The position numbers and the translations under genes were made by a program. From Polytrichum commune (taxonomy: Eukaryota > Streptophyta > Polytrichopsida > Polytrichales > Polytrichaceae), in contig OX485806.1 in the NCBI GenBank assembly GCA_950295325.1, positions 33,978,001-34,042,000 of the forward strand: a stretch of DNA of 64,000 nucleotides, read 5' to 3'. Below are positions 12,303-24,248 of the stretch, piece by piece. The notes beneath the pieces are model-generated. The model was given only the letters and a program-made list of their open reading frames with translations. It ran no database searches and had not been told where the DNA came from. Numbering within the stretch: position 1 is the first letter of the stretch; each line of letters begins with the position of its first letter.

Positions 12303-13850
12303 TGCAGGTTTTTGCTAGTGAGAACTTGATTGAAAGAGTCTTCTATGCCACAAAGACAGACATAGGTTATTCTGTTCCTGTAGTTGTTTAAAGCACCGTG
12401 CATATCTCTTTGCAAGCAATTAATACGGCACAAGAGAAAGCAAAGAAGTGACAATAGAAGGAAGGGTCCAATTGACCTTCTTTAGGTTCCCTACCACTTA
12501 ACCATGTCATCCAGGTCCATTATACAGGTCTTTATTTGCCCTTGTGTTTGAAATTCTTAATTACATTTCTGGTATTATTGTAGTCTTCAATGTGGCAGGA
12601 ATGAGAAATGAGTACCATTCTCATAGTTGAAACTTGTGTTCAGGCAATGCAGAGGGACTACAAGCTCAGTTCCTACTCATTAAATTCAGTCTCTTCCCAT
12701 TTCCTAGGAGAAAAAGTGAATCTCAATTCATCTGGTTCACTTCAAATCTCATTTATTCATGTTTTGACATGTGGGTGATGATTTCATTTCAACTAAAGCA
12801 TCGATGGGCATATACACCATGTTGAAGGTTTGTGTTGTTGAGAGCAGAAGGAAGATGTACACCATTCTATTATATTAGACCTACAGAATGGCAACCCTGA
12901 AACCTACCGAAGGCTGGTTGTTGATTGCATGAAGATGTTTCTTCCTATAAATCTCTCTCAATATACTTCTGAATGTTATGTGCTATCTTGGGCTGCTTTT
13001 TTCCTGTGCTTAACTTTGGTCTTAAGGTTTTCACACTATCTTCTATGTGCTTAATTTTCATTTAAAATAGGGGAATAATTTCAAATCTACCAGCCTTGAG
13101 TATTTCATAAGGTGATGGACTTTGTATGAACTCTGTCCTAAAAGCTTTGATTTCTATACAGGATGCTTATCTGCCACAGCGATTGCTGGACAAGCTCATG
13201 TATATATACAATTATGTTAAATGGCATGTGTGACGGGTGTTCCTATCTCCTTTCTTCTTGCCAGAGGCCAAAGTATGAAGGTGGGATTTAATTTCTCACT
13301 GTGGATAACCTTGCCAACTAAAAAATACGGTAGAATGAGATCTCATTGATCTTTCAAATGTTGAAGGACGCTTTGTCCTCTTTTTGGAAGGTTTATCATG
13401 AACACAATTTTATGTCCAGATTTTATGTATATTTACTCACATTTGTACCTTTCACAATTGGATCTGGGCCGTGGTAAAATTTTAGTGTTTTGTGATGTGT
13501 GGCTGGTTTTATCACAACTTCTAAAAAAAGCAAAACAACGAAACCTTGTGTTGCCAAATGTAAAGTCACAAGGAGCTGGGCAAGGAGAGGGTTTTGAAGC
13601 AACAACTGTGAGGGCCTTTTTTTACTTTGCATGGGTTTGTTATCAGCATTGGTGAGCTAATTGCTCTGTTATCCTTAATCTATGAGGTTTTGTTAAGTAT
13701 CTTGTACTTGGTAGCCTCATACAAGATGCTTACGTTATTTCAATAGGTTTTGGAGGTGAAGGCCGGTTACTATGACAAACCTATTGCAACATTGGATTTT
13801 GCGTTGTTGTATCCTTCCATTATGATGGCTTACAACTTTTGTTACTGCAT

Positions 13851-15358
13851 TAGTTGGGAGTTAGGATGTCCAGTTATCATATTTGTTGGAAGGGCAACAA
13901 ACTTGGTCAAAATTGAATGCAGTGGAATATGGTCAGTGGCGAACTTTTGCCTACTTGCTGACTTAATTGTAGATCTTGATTGAATTGGAGTATTGTTCCT
14001 ATGGTATGGCAGTGGTGAGGGATGCAATAGCAAGGAAATGATTACAGTAGATCCTTAACCTTGTGCGTATTGGATTTGTGAAGACATTTGCAAAATCAAC
14101 CGGCCTTAACTACAACCTTCTGCTAAGTTCTTGAACTTTTCCTTTTTGCTCTAACGAAATCAATGGTTGTTAAATTAATTTATTTGATCTATCTCTACAG
14201 CTGTGATATGGTGACAAAATAAAGTTGAATAGATAGCAGTCTATTTGGAGAATTGATAATCTATTAACTTTGTGAAAGGATTCCACATGAATTTCACAAG
14301 TCAATGAATGAGTTGATATTCCTCAAGTCAAGATGTTTTTGCAAATTTTATCTTTATTACATTTAATATACATTCAAAAATTTAGCACATTAGATGAAGT
14401 AAGAATTATTTAGTAGTTGTTGATCGAATTTCATTATTTTTGTGTTATTTTGAAAACTTTTGGAACTATGAATTATTTGTCACTGGAAAATAGAATTCAT
14501 GTGACAAATATGGTTGTTTTAAATGAGGTTCTAGGAGTTACAACATTCTCAAACAACTCAGATGGCACTTGTCTGGAGGTTATTATAATATGTAGGATAA
14601 AATTGAAGATAAAATTCAATTTTGAAGTACAAATTTATTTGTCCAGTCTTGAGACCTACATATTGAAATACACACGCAATGCACTCAAACCTTGAGCAGC
14701 AAGATTTTCATCAAGTTGCTTGCAAAAACATTATTCCATGTTGTCCAGTAGACTTTGCTAGCACATGCTAATTTATAATTATTTGAACACATGTAGAAGA
14801 TAAGGCACGAAAATTTTTATAATATAGTTTTTTGGTTATTTTTTAGATTTTTATTAATTATTTGTTGGATGCTAAAGATCTTATTCATTGCTCGGTGGTT
14901 GATTAGATTTTCATTAATTATGTGGTGGTTACAAGATAGTTAATTAATTGTCAAGTGGTTGTCTAGGTTCTCATAAACGGTGAGGTGACGGCCGATTAGG
15001 TTTTCATTGAAAATTTCATAGATGATTTTTATTTAATTTGGATTATGAAAGTTTGTATATATGGAGGTGGTCTGCATAGTTGCAGAACCACCTTTACATT
15101 TTATGATCTTGTCTCTACTGCATTTTAGAATTTTTTTTTTTGCTTGTTTTTGTAAGTATTCATTTCATATCCGTAATCCTAGTACTGTCATGGCGACCAC
15201 TAGCATCAGCAACCTTTTTAAGGTTGCTATACGTATGACTGATATAGACAAAAATTTCAGAGATGTTTGAGGATAATATTTTAAATAGATATGGTATTTT
15301 TTATTATATTTGTTTAAGAAACTTTAAAAAATAGTTAGGTTTAAAAAAAATTCCTTAT
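13851..15358. other. Non-coding flank of the polymerase relic
   Basis: No further polymerase-delta block was recognised after motif A. A short readable stretch near 14067-14130 (GFVKTFAKSTGLNY) cannot be assigned. From about 14.8 kb the sequence turns very AT-rich. Confidence 0.4.
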
Positions 15359-15926
15359 TTGCATTCTGATTTAATAGATCGAGAGTGTCTGACCACAATT
15401 ACGATACAAATTGCTAGTGAGGAGATACATTATCATGGGAACAAGATTCGTACATTTAAAAAAATATCTTATGAAAGTATTTCAATGACTACATTCCGTG
15501 CAATAATATTTAGAATAAGAGGTCACCATAAGAATACAAATAATAAGAATTTTATCAACTGATTGTTGTAGATAGTAATGCGGAAGAATATTACGATATT
15601 GCTAGATTTTGCGAATTTTCCAAAATGAATTAATGAAAATCAATAATGCCTTTAATATTTGTGAGAATATATTGGTGATGTTTAAAAATTCCACCACGAC
15701 ATTCAAATACGATCGATTTTTTAAAACGGACGTATTCATCATTATAACTTCAATGATTGATGAAGAAGAGGTTTCTCGATATTACTCAAGAATTCATAAT
15801 TGTACTCAAATTGATTGTAGAGAAGTAAACCATTTTATGTATGAATTTAATATATTTATATATATATATATAAAACATGTAAAATATGTAATGATTTTAT
15901 CCATTATATGTATTGTATTTTTTTAA
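15359..15926 (+). pseudogene. Decayed coding stretch, unknown origin, AT-rich island
   Basis: Two neighbouring open stretches (15359-15562 and 15609-15926) carry varied amino-acid composition rather than simple repeats, for example EEIHYHGNKIRTFKKISYES and DEEEVSRYYSRIHNCTQ. Between them another frame reads EEYYDIARFCEF, suggesting one longer gene broken by frameshifts. No family is recognised. Codon use is extremely A/T-biased, unlike the plant genes at 43-63 kb, and like the relics at 17.6-18.9 kb. Chance open frames in AT-rich DNA cannot be excluded. Confidence 0.3.
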
Positions 15927-17645
15927 TACATATATACAAAATGGTTAATTATTGATATCGCATATTGAAGGTCCAAAAAATAATATATTTATATTTATTA
16001 AATATAAAGAAATAAAAATATTATTTTTGTAGAATTTTATTACATTTTATAGAATATTATTTTATTATACTTTTATTATACTTTTATTAAAGATTATTTT
16101 TATATTTATCAAATTAAAATAGTAATATTAACAAATTGAAGTTAGATAGTAAAATATTAGATTGGTTGATTAAATTTCGATTTGAATGTTCGCTTAGTAA
16201 ATTTTTAAACATGTAAGCGGCTATGGATAATTAAATTGTTCTTTTTAAAAAAATTCGTTTTGAACCTTCGAAGATCCAAACTTCTTCAAGCATAGTTTTT
16301 TCTTTTCCAACTCCAACCACTTTTGATTTCGATCAACCTTACCCTTAATCGAATGACTCATTGTTAGTTATTTAATTGTTTTGAATATGAATACTTCTTC
16401 GAACGGAGCGAAGTATTTTTATCATTTGATAAACGTGTTTTCAATTAGTTTATTTAGTTCTCGTTCTTTCTATCAAAGTTGCACCCTCATCATTTTTACT
16501 TTGTAGCTTAAGTTTAAATAATTTTTATAGAATGTTAAATTAGCTAATAATTTTGGATTAAAATAGATAGCAGATTTTAAGAGCTCATCGCATTTTAATA
16601 TAAAGTTCAATTCTAATACATTTTGTTTTAATGAACAGTTATTTTAAAAAATCAAAAAAATTAATCAAATAAGAATTCTTAATTTTGTTCAAAAATTATA
16701 GGCATTGTTGTAAAACAGTTTTTGTTTGCTATTACTAACTTGAGAACTTCACTCCGGCTTGCTGAAATATTTATTTTCTGTGATTTTTAAAATTCTAGGT
16801 AAATGTTGAAGGTATATTTTTATTTCTAGTTAGTTTAATTATATTCTAAGAATTTGAGTAGAAATTATGTGTATTTCCGTGAGGCAGCTCATTATTTTAT
16901 TTTATTTTTAAATTAGCTAAAAATATTTAAATGTCATATTAACTTTTAGACCACTTTATATTGAATTCTGGTAGGATAATTATATTAATAAAATTTTAAG
17001 TGCTTATTCCAAAGTAACCACGCTTGTCATGAACTAATTTGACATTTTGAAAGGCTAATTAGAATTTTTTCCCTCGCAACGCTTCCGAATCTAAAATATG
17101 TTATTTGTAAACAAAATTTAAGTTCAAAACAACCCTTACATTTGAAAACATACGGATTGTTTATTTTGCCTCTGAATCTTGTTGTACATTATTGTATTGT
17201 ATTCATTTTTATTTTATTGTATTTTATTGTATTTTATTATATCTTAATGTATTTTAAAATCATATAATTCTATAACATATATAAAAATATGATATATTTT
17301 TCATATCTATTATTTAGAAATATTATACATATTTATTATTTTGATATAATATGCATATTTTATATTTTGATTATATATTTTATAAATATATTATGCATAT
17401 TTATAAATTGATATATTGAGCATATTTAATAATGTGATACATTCAGTACATATTCTACATATACTAAATCATAATATATATTCAATAACATTATATCACA
17501 CAATTTGTAGCTCATTCTATATATATTAAATCATATTATATAATTTTTTCTATTGATATTTTTTTAGTTTTATGTTGAATTCAGATTATATATTAAGACA
17601 TTATAATTTTTAACAAAATACAACATATTTGTATAATAATTTACA
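15927..17645. other. Extremely AT-rich DNA
   Basis: Long A/T runs with no supportable gene. It forms the middle of an AT-rich island from about 14.8 to 19.2 kb. Confidence 0.5.
17190..17262. repeat. Short tandem repeat, 10-bp attgtatttt unit
   Basis: Imperfect head-to-tail copies of attgtatttt / attttattgt, about six to seven units with drift at both ends. Confidence 0.7.
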
Positions 17646-18035
17646 ATGTTTTGTTTGATTCTATATCATATTTACCAAAGTATAAAGAAACTATGCATCG
17701 TTAAGAATGAATCCTATGCAATATTAAAAACAATCTTAATAAATAACATACCAAAAGCTTGCGATACACGTATTATAATATTGAATGAAGATTTCTTAAT
17801 TAATTTACATAACGAAAAAATATTAGATGAAAATAAACATTTAAAAAAAAAATCTTTGTGAAAGTAATTAAATTGTTTAGATGATATTATTCTTTTTAAA
17901 AGGATTTCATATTATTTAATAAATCCAATTAATGTGTGGAATGTATATAATGGTACAATTTTAATGTTTGGTATAAAATTCAATATGAAAATAATTTATA
18001 TACCATTTGAATCTAAGTAAAAACATTTTGGAACA
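17646..18035 (+). pseudogene. Decayed coding stretch 1, unknown origin
   Basis: A single frame reads for about 130 codons with only three internal stops. It starts with 71 uninterrupted codons (MFCLILYHIYQSIKKLCIVK at the front) and later shows NVWNVYNGTILMFGIKFNMK. Residue use is rich in I, N, K and L, as in AT-rich viral, plasmid or symbiont genomes, but no domain is recognised. The next two relics lie downstream on the same strand, so all three may be parts of one decayed gene or cluster. Confidence 0.35.
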
Positions 18036-18120
18036 ATCTAGATAATTCTGGATTAAAAGTTATAAATATTCCAACGGAAATAACATAATGAGATATTATA
18101 AATTTAACAAATAATTATAT

Positions 18121-18610
18121 TCTTAATATTGATAATGATAAGTATGTCGAATTTCCAAATCTAAATTCAAACAACTTAACTTTTGAAGAATATATCGATA
18201 CAATATAAAGTGATATTATAAATTTATCAAATATAAATATTATAATATAAATCATCATAGGAATCTTCATATAAACGAGGTGTTAATAAAAACATAACCT
18301 ACAACAAGTTACAACTTATTGGTATAATGTAGGTGATTTTTTATTTGACTTAATATCTTATTCATTACACTATAAGGAATTATCAACAATGTTAAGAATT
18401 AATACGATGTACCATTTTAAACTTTGTGTGGAAAAATATACTCCAAAAGCTAAAGAATCTCGTTGTAAGGAATTAACTAAATTTTTTTTAATTGACTTAT
18501 ACAATGGAAGAGTTAGAACAAATACGATTACATTAAGAAAATGTCGATAAGTGCATAGTATTGGTGGAATTTGGGGTGATTTTAATGCTATCAATTGGAT
18601 CTTTGCTTAT
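18121..18610 (+). pseudogene. Decayed coding stretch 2, unknown origin
   Basis: Around 18137-18208 a frame reads DNDKYVEFPNLNSNNLTFEE. From about 18313 another runs unbroken for roughly 80 codons, including GDFLFDLISYSLHYKELSTM and ELTKFFLIDLYNGRVRTNTI, then passes one stop at 18550 and continues HSIGGIWGDFNAINWIFA. The mixed composition and continuation past a single stop look like an eroded gene. The product is not recognised. A 74-codon minus-strand ORF over the same bases is taken as a shadow. Confidence 0.38.
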
Positions 18611-18660
18611 TTGTCCGGATCGATTATGATATGAAACGTAAACTATGTTAATAAATTAAT

Positions 18661-18915
18661 TATTTTGGTAAGAAATTTAACAACGATGTTATGCATTTAG
18701 CTTTTGGTTCAATAATGAAACATTTTGAACCCATTGACAAAATATCTGGATTGAATCTTATTAATAATTCTATACAACCATTAAATAATGAAAGCATATA
18801 TTTGGATGAAGAATCAATACTCTGACCGAATTTAGTTACTTTGATAAAACAAAATAACGAACTCCATACCATAAAGGTTATGAATGTAAAAATATTTGAA
18901 CCAAATTTAATATAA
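18661..18915 (+). pseudogene. Decayed coding stretch 3, unknown origin
   Basis: One plus-strand frame reads about 80 codons with a single stop: FGKKFNNDVMHLAFGSIMKH, then EPIDKISGLNLINNSIQPL, a stop after DEESIL, then NLVTLIKQNNELHTIKVMNV. It follows stretch 2 on the same strand, with the same A/T-biased codons. Function and origin are unknown. The open minus-strand frame here is probably a shadow. Confidence 0.36.
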
Positions 18916-19007
18916 ATATAAATATAAAAAAATTATAGATCCGATAAAAAAATCAATATCGGAATTAATACAATGTGAGTTACATAATTCTTTTAAATAT
19001 AAAGAAA

Positions 19008-19042
19008 TTTAATTTAATTTAATTTAATTTAATTTAATTTAA
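19008..19042. repeat. (AATTT)n microsatellite
   Basis: About seven uninterrupted aattt units at the right edge of the AT-rich island. Confidence 0.85.
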
Positions 19043-19224
19043 CATTAAAAATGATAATATGTTGTTTACTATAACAAGTTTAGCAATGACAATTAATATG
19101 ATCGGATTTATTAAATGAAAGAATAAAATAAATTATGTATTTGTCAACAGATCTGAATGAATTCTTCATAATTGCAATATTGAGTTCAAATTTAGATTAA
19201 AAAGCCATAGCTGTCAAATTCATT

Positions 19225-20040
19225 TCATTAACCCAGTCCGTTAGTCTATGGACATCCTAGTGGCAAGAAGCCCTCTTACCTTTTGTTACTTAGGCCAATA
19301 TGCTCGTTTGCTCGACTCACTAGCAGATGAACCTATTCCGACTTAGACAGTCATTTCATGGTTATTAAAAGACTACGGCATGTCGCGCACAGAGGAGGTG
19401 TCTACAAATATCCATTATCGACGGGTATCTATACAATATTTTGCCATACCCCTAGTGGTTGTATCTAACCATCCACATTTCTGTGATTGTCTCCGAAAGT
19501 GCAAATGAAATCCTTCAGCCATCTTATCAAGCCTGGAATACAATTGGCCCTTGATACCCGGCCCAAAATCTACTGCTACGGAATGTAAGGACACATATGG
19601 TTGATTTTTCCAAAGTCATATCCATCATCGAGATTTGGTGTGTTTTCGGGCAGTAGTGTTTGCAAACATTATCGCTACATGGTGTGGCCGGTGGAATGCT
19701 ACTATAGATGTAAATCAGTTCCACGAAAATCATTACGAGTTCTTATTGTTGTTAAAATTGCAATATCGACCTACTCGGTGGATGCGACTAATAGAGGTCA
19801 TGGCCATTACACACTTTATTGCGTGGGAAAAAAAATTGATCAACGAATTCCCTCATACTCGAGCAGGTTCCTTTGAAAACTTCCTAAGGTGGCAGAAGAC
19901 CCATGCCCTGGAATTGGTTGCTAGAGACGAGGATCAACAAAAGGCTATTCAGAAAACAGAGACCCGGGAATTAAAGAGAGTTGCGGAGAACACCACTCAA
20001 TAACAGCGACATGCTTCCAAGTTACTCCGACGTTAGGTTG
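19225..20040 (+). pseudogene. Degenerate ORF of unknown family
   Basis: GC content rises sharply relative to the AT-rich island. One frame is open from about 19635 to 20003 (122 codons: WRWQ- and W-rich, ending in a charged helix with ARDEDQQKAIQKTETREL). Upstream, readable pieces such as LGQYARLLDSLADEPIP and SWLLKDYGMSRTEEVSTNIH are separated by stops. This looks like the C-terminal part of a broken gene, perhaps of a transposable element. No domain can be named. Confidence 0.35.
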
Positions 20041-22309
20041 TTGAGGGACCAACAACAAAATTACGGAGGGGCTATGTAGTGTGAATTTTTTACTTTTGTT
20101 AGTCTGAATAGGGATTAGAAGTAAATAAGGCTATTTTTAAGCCTCAAACTCTTGAATCAGTTAGTATGTGAAGGCAGTTGATTAGAAATACCTGAAAATA
20201 AAACTTGCAGGGCAATAGGCTAATTCGAGGAGTTGAAAGGAGAAGACCCAGCAGAGAGAGAAGGGGGATTCTTTATTATTTGTGTTCCTACAAGGGTGCT
20301 TGGGTAGAGGTTGAAAGTTGCTTGAGCCAGAGAGGAGGGATACGTTCTGGGCAAGGCAATAGACTATGTGATTGAATAGAAAGAGAATAAATCAATCCAG
20401 GGAGTGGATACTGGATTGAAAGACTGATGTGACATCCTTACTGTGGTATAATTTATTAAGTTTATCATGATGAAATCTTGCGTTCTATTTGTCTGTATTA
20501 ATTTGAAGTCAATTCGCGCTTGGCTATGTCTTTTTCTTTTGTTGCAGAAAATGATTAAATTAACAAGCATGTCTATTGTCTGGGAGTGCATGATCTCATG
20601 GTTGCCTATGTGAGTCAGTCTATGGTCTGGATGAATTTAAAACGGGTTTACAAGTCAATTTGTGGTGACTAAGATTGCTAACAAAAAAATCCATTAATTG
20701 TTACTCTCTGTGAGAAGGATAAAATTACTCAAATGGACTAAATTTTCCATCGATGCTAAGACGAAAAGAGTTTCTATAGTAAAAGTAAGAACAATTTGAG
20801 TTAAATAGCCGGTAACATGTTGACATTTTCTGGTTGTGCATCATGCCTTTAAGGTCCATTCTAAAGATTCCTTCAACATGAATGATTGGTAATGTTCCTA
20901 AAGTCTCAAACTTCAACCAGTTATTTCTCAAGCTCAACTGGTTTGTTTCTAATCAAACATTGGTTCTCCCTTAGCAGATATCCAGAGTGCCCAAACTAGA
21001 TCATATGTTTGTCCACTTTATCGGAACATTTCTCGTAATTGAAGATGGAATTGTGAAGTCTTTCATTTATGCTAGTTGAGTGATTTAACCGGGAGAGGGT
21101 TGAATATGGACTTAGGAAAGTACTTGGGCTTTAGACACGAAGGCAGTCTATTATGATGTCATGACAATATGATCGAATTAATATAAGGTCTCAAATTCTA
21201 CTATAACAAATGAGAGGGAAATGAATTGGAATTTTAAATCAACATGTGTCGAGAAGGTTTTTTACCATCTATCCCCCTACGTACATGAATGTAATTCAGA
21301 GCAAGCCAACAACGTTTTTCTTTTGCATTATCTTAGTGGTTTGAATGTTTGATGGAGCCCTCACTGGAGATAGCTGGTGGAAATTTCGGAAAGTTGAAAA
21401 GGCTATAGTCTATGCATGGCTATGTAATTAAGCCATCCAAAGTGATTTCATGAATTGAAGATTAATCCATATAAGTGTTTGAGGCAGATTTAGATTATAC
21501 AACAGCAACAGATATAGTTCTCAATGAGAAGATGAATTAGGTAAGTGGAGATAAATCGGCTTTCACGGTGAAGAAGTTGGACTGTAATTGTATGGAGGTG
21601 TCAGATCAAGTAAATATTCAAACCATAGTCTTTGTCGTGTAAAAGAAGGAAATGTTGCCTCCTAACCTTTGATAGAAGGTGAATCGTTAGCATGTTGAGA
21701 CTATTGAAGGCGAAGAGGTCATGTGAGGTTGAGAAGGCTAAAGGATGCGTTGTTCGTGAAAACGGTAACTGTGAATTACTATATAAAGTTTTAGGTTGAA
21801 TTAAGGATAACTTGGAAGTCTATCAACACTAGGAATTGAAGAGCTTAAGCGATATTTGTGATAATTACAAATAACATAAATTGGTAAATTAATTACTCTA
21901 AGAATTAACATGGTGGAATTGTAACACTAAATAAACAAGTTACATTTATGAACTATGTGAGAACATGTTAACACATATAAGTGGTTTGGCTTATTATCAT
22001 GAGGAAAAAGATTATGATCACCTTGGCTAAGACCAAGTAAAAGACTATTGTCGGACCGTATAATTAAGATTGAACTTAATAAAAAGAAACTGACCATTTG
22101 GAAAAGGTTACCGCACTGCATTTCAAGTTACACTAAATGGAATTAATCAATGAAAGACTATTGACTACACCAAAGTGCCCTTGGCTTCAGTGAAGAGACA
22201 AAAATGGGTTACTCACGCAAGATCATTGACTATGATTATGCCTATGCTTATGCACCGCACTTGGTCCAATTAAAATAAACTCATTGCTAGACCATTGCCT
22301 GGGAATTTA
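20041..22309. other. Intergenic DNA
   Basis: Moderate base composition and scattered short ORFs. No gene or repeat boundary could be supported. Confidence 0.4.
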
Positions 22310-22317
22310 GAGTGAGG

Positions 22318-22735
22318 CTCGGGGAGTGCACTTAAAGTTAAGACTAGGAATCACGTGAGTGCGTACTTTTGACCCCCCCCTATGTATGTACTAAAAAATC
22401 ATCTAAAAATTGTAAAAAAAAAAAATGAAGTTGTTAAACACAATCTAAAGTTCTTGTTGTATAAATTTCAAAAAATAATCAATTGTAAATATTTTTAAAT
22501 TGATTTTTGAAGCAAAAAACAACGCATTTTAGTTCAAACTTCTATCATTTTTTTTAATAAAATTTAAAAACTTTTCGTCCTGAAATTTATACCAAGTGAT
22601 AGATATATACGTAATGATTTGGCACTTAAAAAATCTTAATTTAAAAACTATTTTAAGGCCAAGTATTGTAGGGGGTATGCCATTAAAACGCACTCACGTG
22701 TATTCCTAATCTTAACTTTAAGTGCACTCCCCAGG
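22318..22735. mobile_element. MITE-like element with 8-bp target duplication
   Basis: Terminal inverted repeats of about 45 bp begin ctcggggagtgcacttaaag on the left and, reverse-complemented, cctggggagtgcacttaaag on the right. The 8 bases gagtgagg flank both ends (22310-22317 and 22736-22743), the duplication length typical of hAT elements. The 418-bp body has no coding capacity and contains a C8 run and an A-rich centre. Termini are not a perfect hAT consensus, so the superfamily is inferred from duplication length alone. Confidence 0.75.
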
Positions 22736-22743
22736 GAGTGAGG

Positions 22744-23708
22744 TGAGTGACTGTCACAAATGTTATTCTCTCAACTTTTTTGTAATTTTAATCAACTAAG
22801 TCCAGATGCCCCGTGCTTGTATTATAATTTCCATGATAGAGGCCACCTGAAAATATTGCATTGGAATTAGTTGGATGGCCATGTAGTGTAAGCAAGCACA
22901 CTTGGCAATGTGTGCAAAAATGTTCTAAATGAAAGAAACTTTCTAAAGGGTGTGCACAACATTGATTATATAGAGATTTAATTATTTTTAAACTTTTGGA
23001 TGATGAACGAGTAGCTTCAATCCTTGACCGACATTTAAGAAGAAGGTGCACAAAATCCAAGAAAGGTTTGGTTATACGTATAGCAAATAACCATGGACTG
23101 GCACAAGCAAAGTGGACAACTACAATTGTAGTCTAACATAAGAAAGGACAGATCCTCACAATTCTACTGTATTCTTGTTTGTTGTTGAGCAAAGCTTCGA
23201 ATGCATGATGAAACTGTCGTAATTGGCAAGACATTATGGACTATCAAAGGCGCCATTTCCGTAAGTTCTCATCTCGAGGTTTGTTATTAGTTTGTTTCCT
23301 TTGAGTTGCAGTTACAATCTGGAGGAGGCCGAACAACGTAGTAGTATTTCCAGCCACCATGGCAATGAATGGGGAGAAGCAATCGCTAGTTACAGATGTA
23401 CCGGTTGAATTTGAGGATCGAATAAATGGTTGAAGTTCAAGACTTCAGGAAAACCACCGATCACTTTAGAGAATGTACATGTCATTAATAAAGGAAAACC
23501 GAAAGACGTCAACATGTAACTGATTGGACTTGGAGACACTAGGATCTTGACCGATTATGTCCAAAACTCTCCATGGACACTGCACCATGGATACACAAGA
23601 ACAACAAAAAAACAAGGGACAATGCAGATCTTGCCAAGGTAACAAGAAACCAGACCTGGAACTCACAAACAAGGTTTGGATCTTCACCTGAAACTCCGTT
23701 GCTTCCAA
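22744..23708. other. Intergenic DNA
   Basis: No supportable gene; the ORFs on both strands near 22.8-23.8 kb are unrecognised. Confidence 0.4.
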
Positions 23709-23716
23709 GGTTCACA

Positions 23717-24243
23717 GACCCGGGGTGGCAACTCAAACAAATAGTTACAGGGGGCTCGTCCAAAAATTTCACAAAGGCATAGATTATGTGCACGTAATCA
23801 TACATATGATCTAGATTACGTTTCAAATAATCTACAACTTTTAACTATTGAAGAGTGGTTGAAGAGTTTGAGAAGAGAAGCGGGAGAGAAGCCACCGAGA
23901 GAAGTCGGGAAGAGAGTTAGGGTAAGGGCTTACAAGCCGAAATAATCTATATTCTCTTCAAATTTTTGTAGATTATGTAAATTATAAATTAGGTATGATG
24001 GAGACTAGATTATGGACTAGCCCCCCTGTCCAAGAGAAAGTCCACATTATTTTCAAATTATTCATGTATTAGAACACATAGACATGTTCAAATCAAAGAA
24101 TTGTTACGTATTATGGACTGTCTCAATGTGCACTACATCACTCCATTCTACGTTGTGTAAGATTGTTCTTTGCTATGAATGTATAAGGATAATATGGATG
24201 GATTATTTGTTACAAATTATTTGCACTAGTTGCCACCCCGGGT
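23717..24243. mobile_element. Inverted-repeat element, about 0.53 kb
   Basis: acccggggtggcaact near 23718 recurs inverted as gttgccaccccgggt ending at 24243. ggttcaca occurs beside both ends (23709-23716 and 24241-24248) and may be an 8-bp target duplication, although it partly overlaps the right repeat, so exact ends are uncertain. No coding capacity was seen. Confidence 0.55.
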
Positions 24244-24248
24244 TCACA

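Larger units (their letters stand above)
9376..13850 (+). pseudogene. POLD1: DNA polymerase delta catalytic subunit relic (5' half)
   Basis: Eleven exon-like blocks, in the order of the intact gene, encode pieces of the family B polymerase that copies nuclear DNA with PCNA. They lie near 9376-9482, 9769-9916, 10057-10262, 10456-10577, 10978-11115, 11456-11533, 12111-12204, 12423-12474, 13162-13270, 13498-13610 and 13748-13850. Visible landmarks are FLTYESNVLFALRFMI, the Exo I core [34 protein letters not shown], the Exo II core IIIGYNICKFDVPYLIE, DAYLPQRLLDKLM, and polymerase motif A as [14 protein letters not shown] (the family has S where this has the first L after A). Many splice sites survive, so this is a decayed genomic copy, not a retrocopy. 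Breaks: a frameshift near 9883 after QVQKSRSF, and a one-base loss near 13220 that puts a stop after NYVKWHV. The N-terminus and everything after motif A, including motif C, are missing. Confidence 0.88.

Noticed and set aside
9376-13850. A functional DNA polymerase delta gene
   Set aside because: Frameshifts near 9883 and 13220 and the missing N-terminus and C-terminal half rule it out.
20940-21830. Possible Ty1/copia pol remnant
   Set aside because: A few words looked similar, but no RT, integrase or RNase H motif could be read in any frame.
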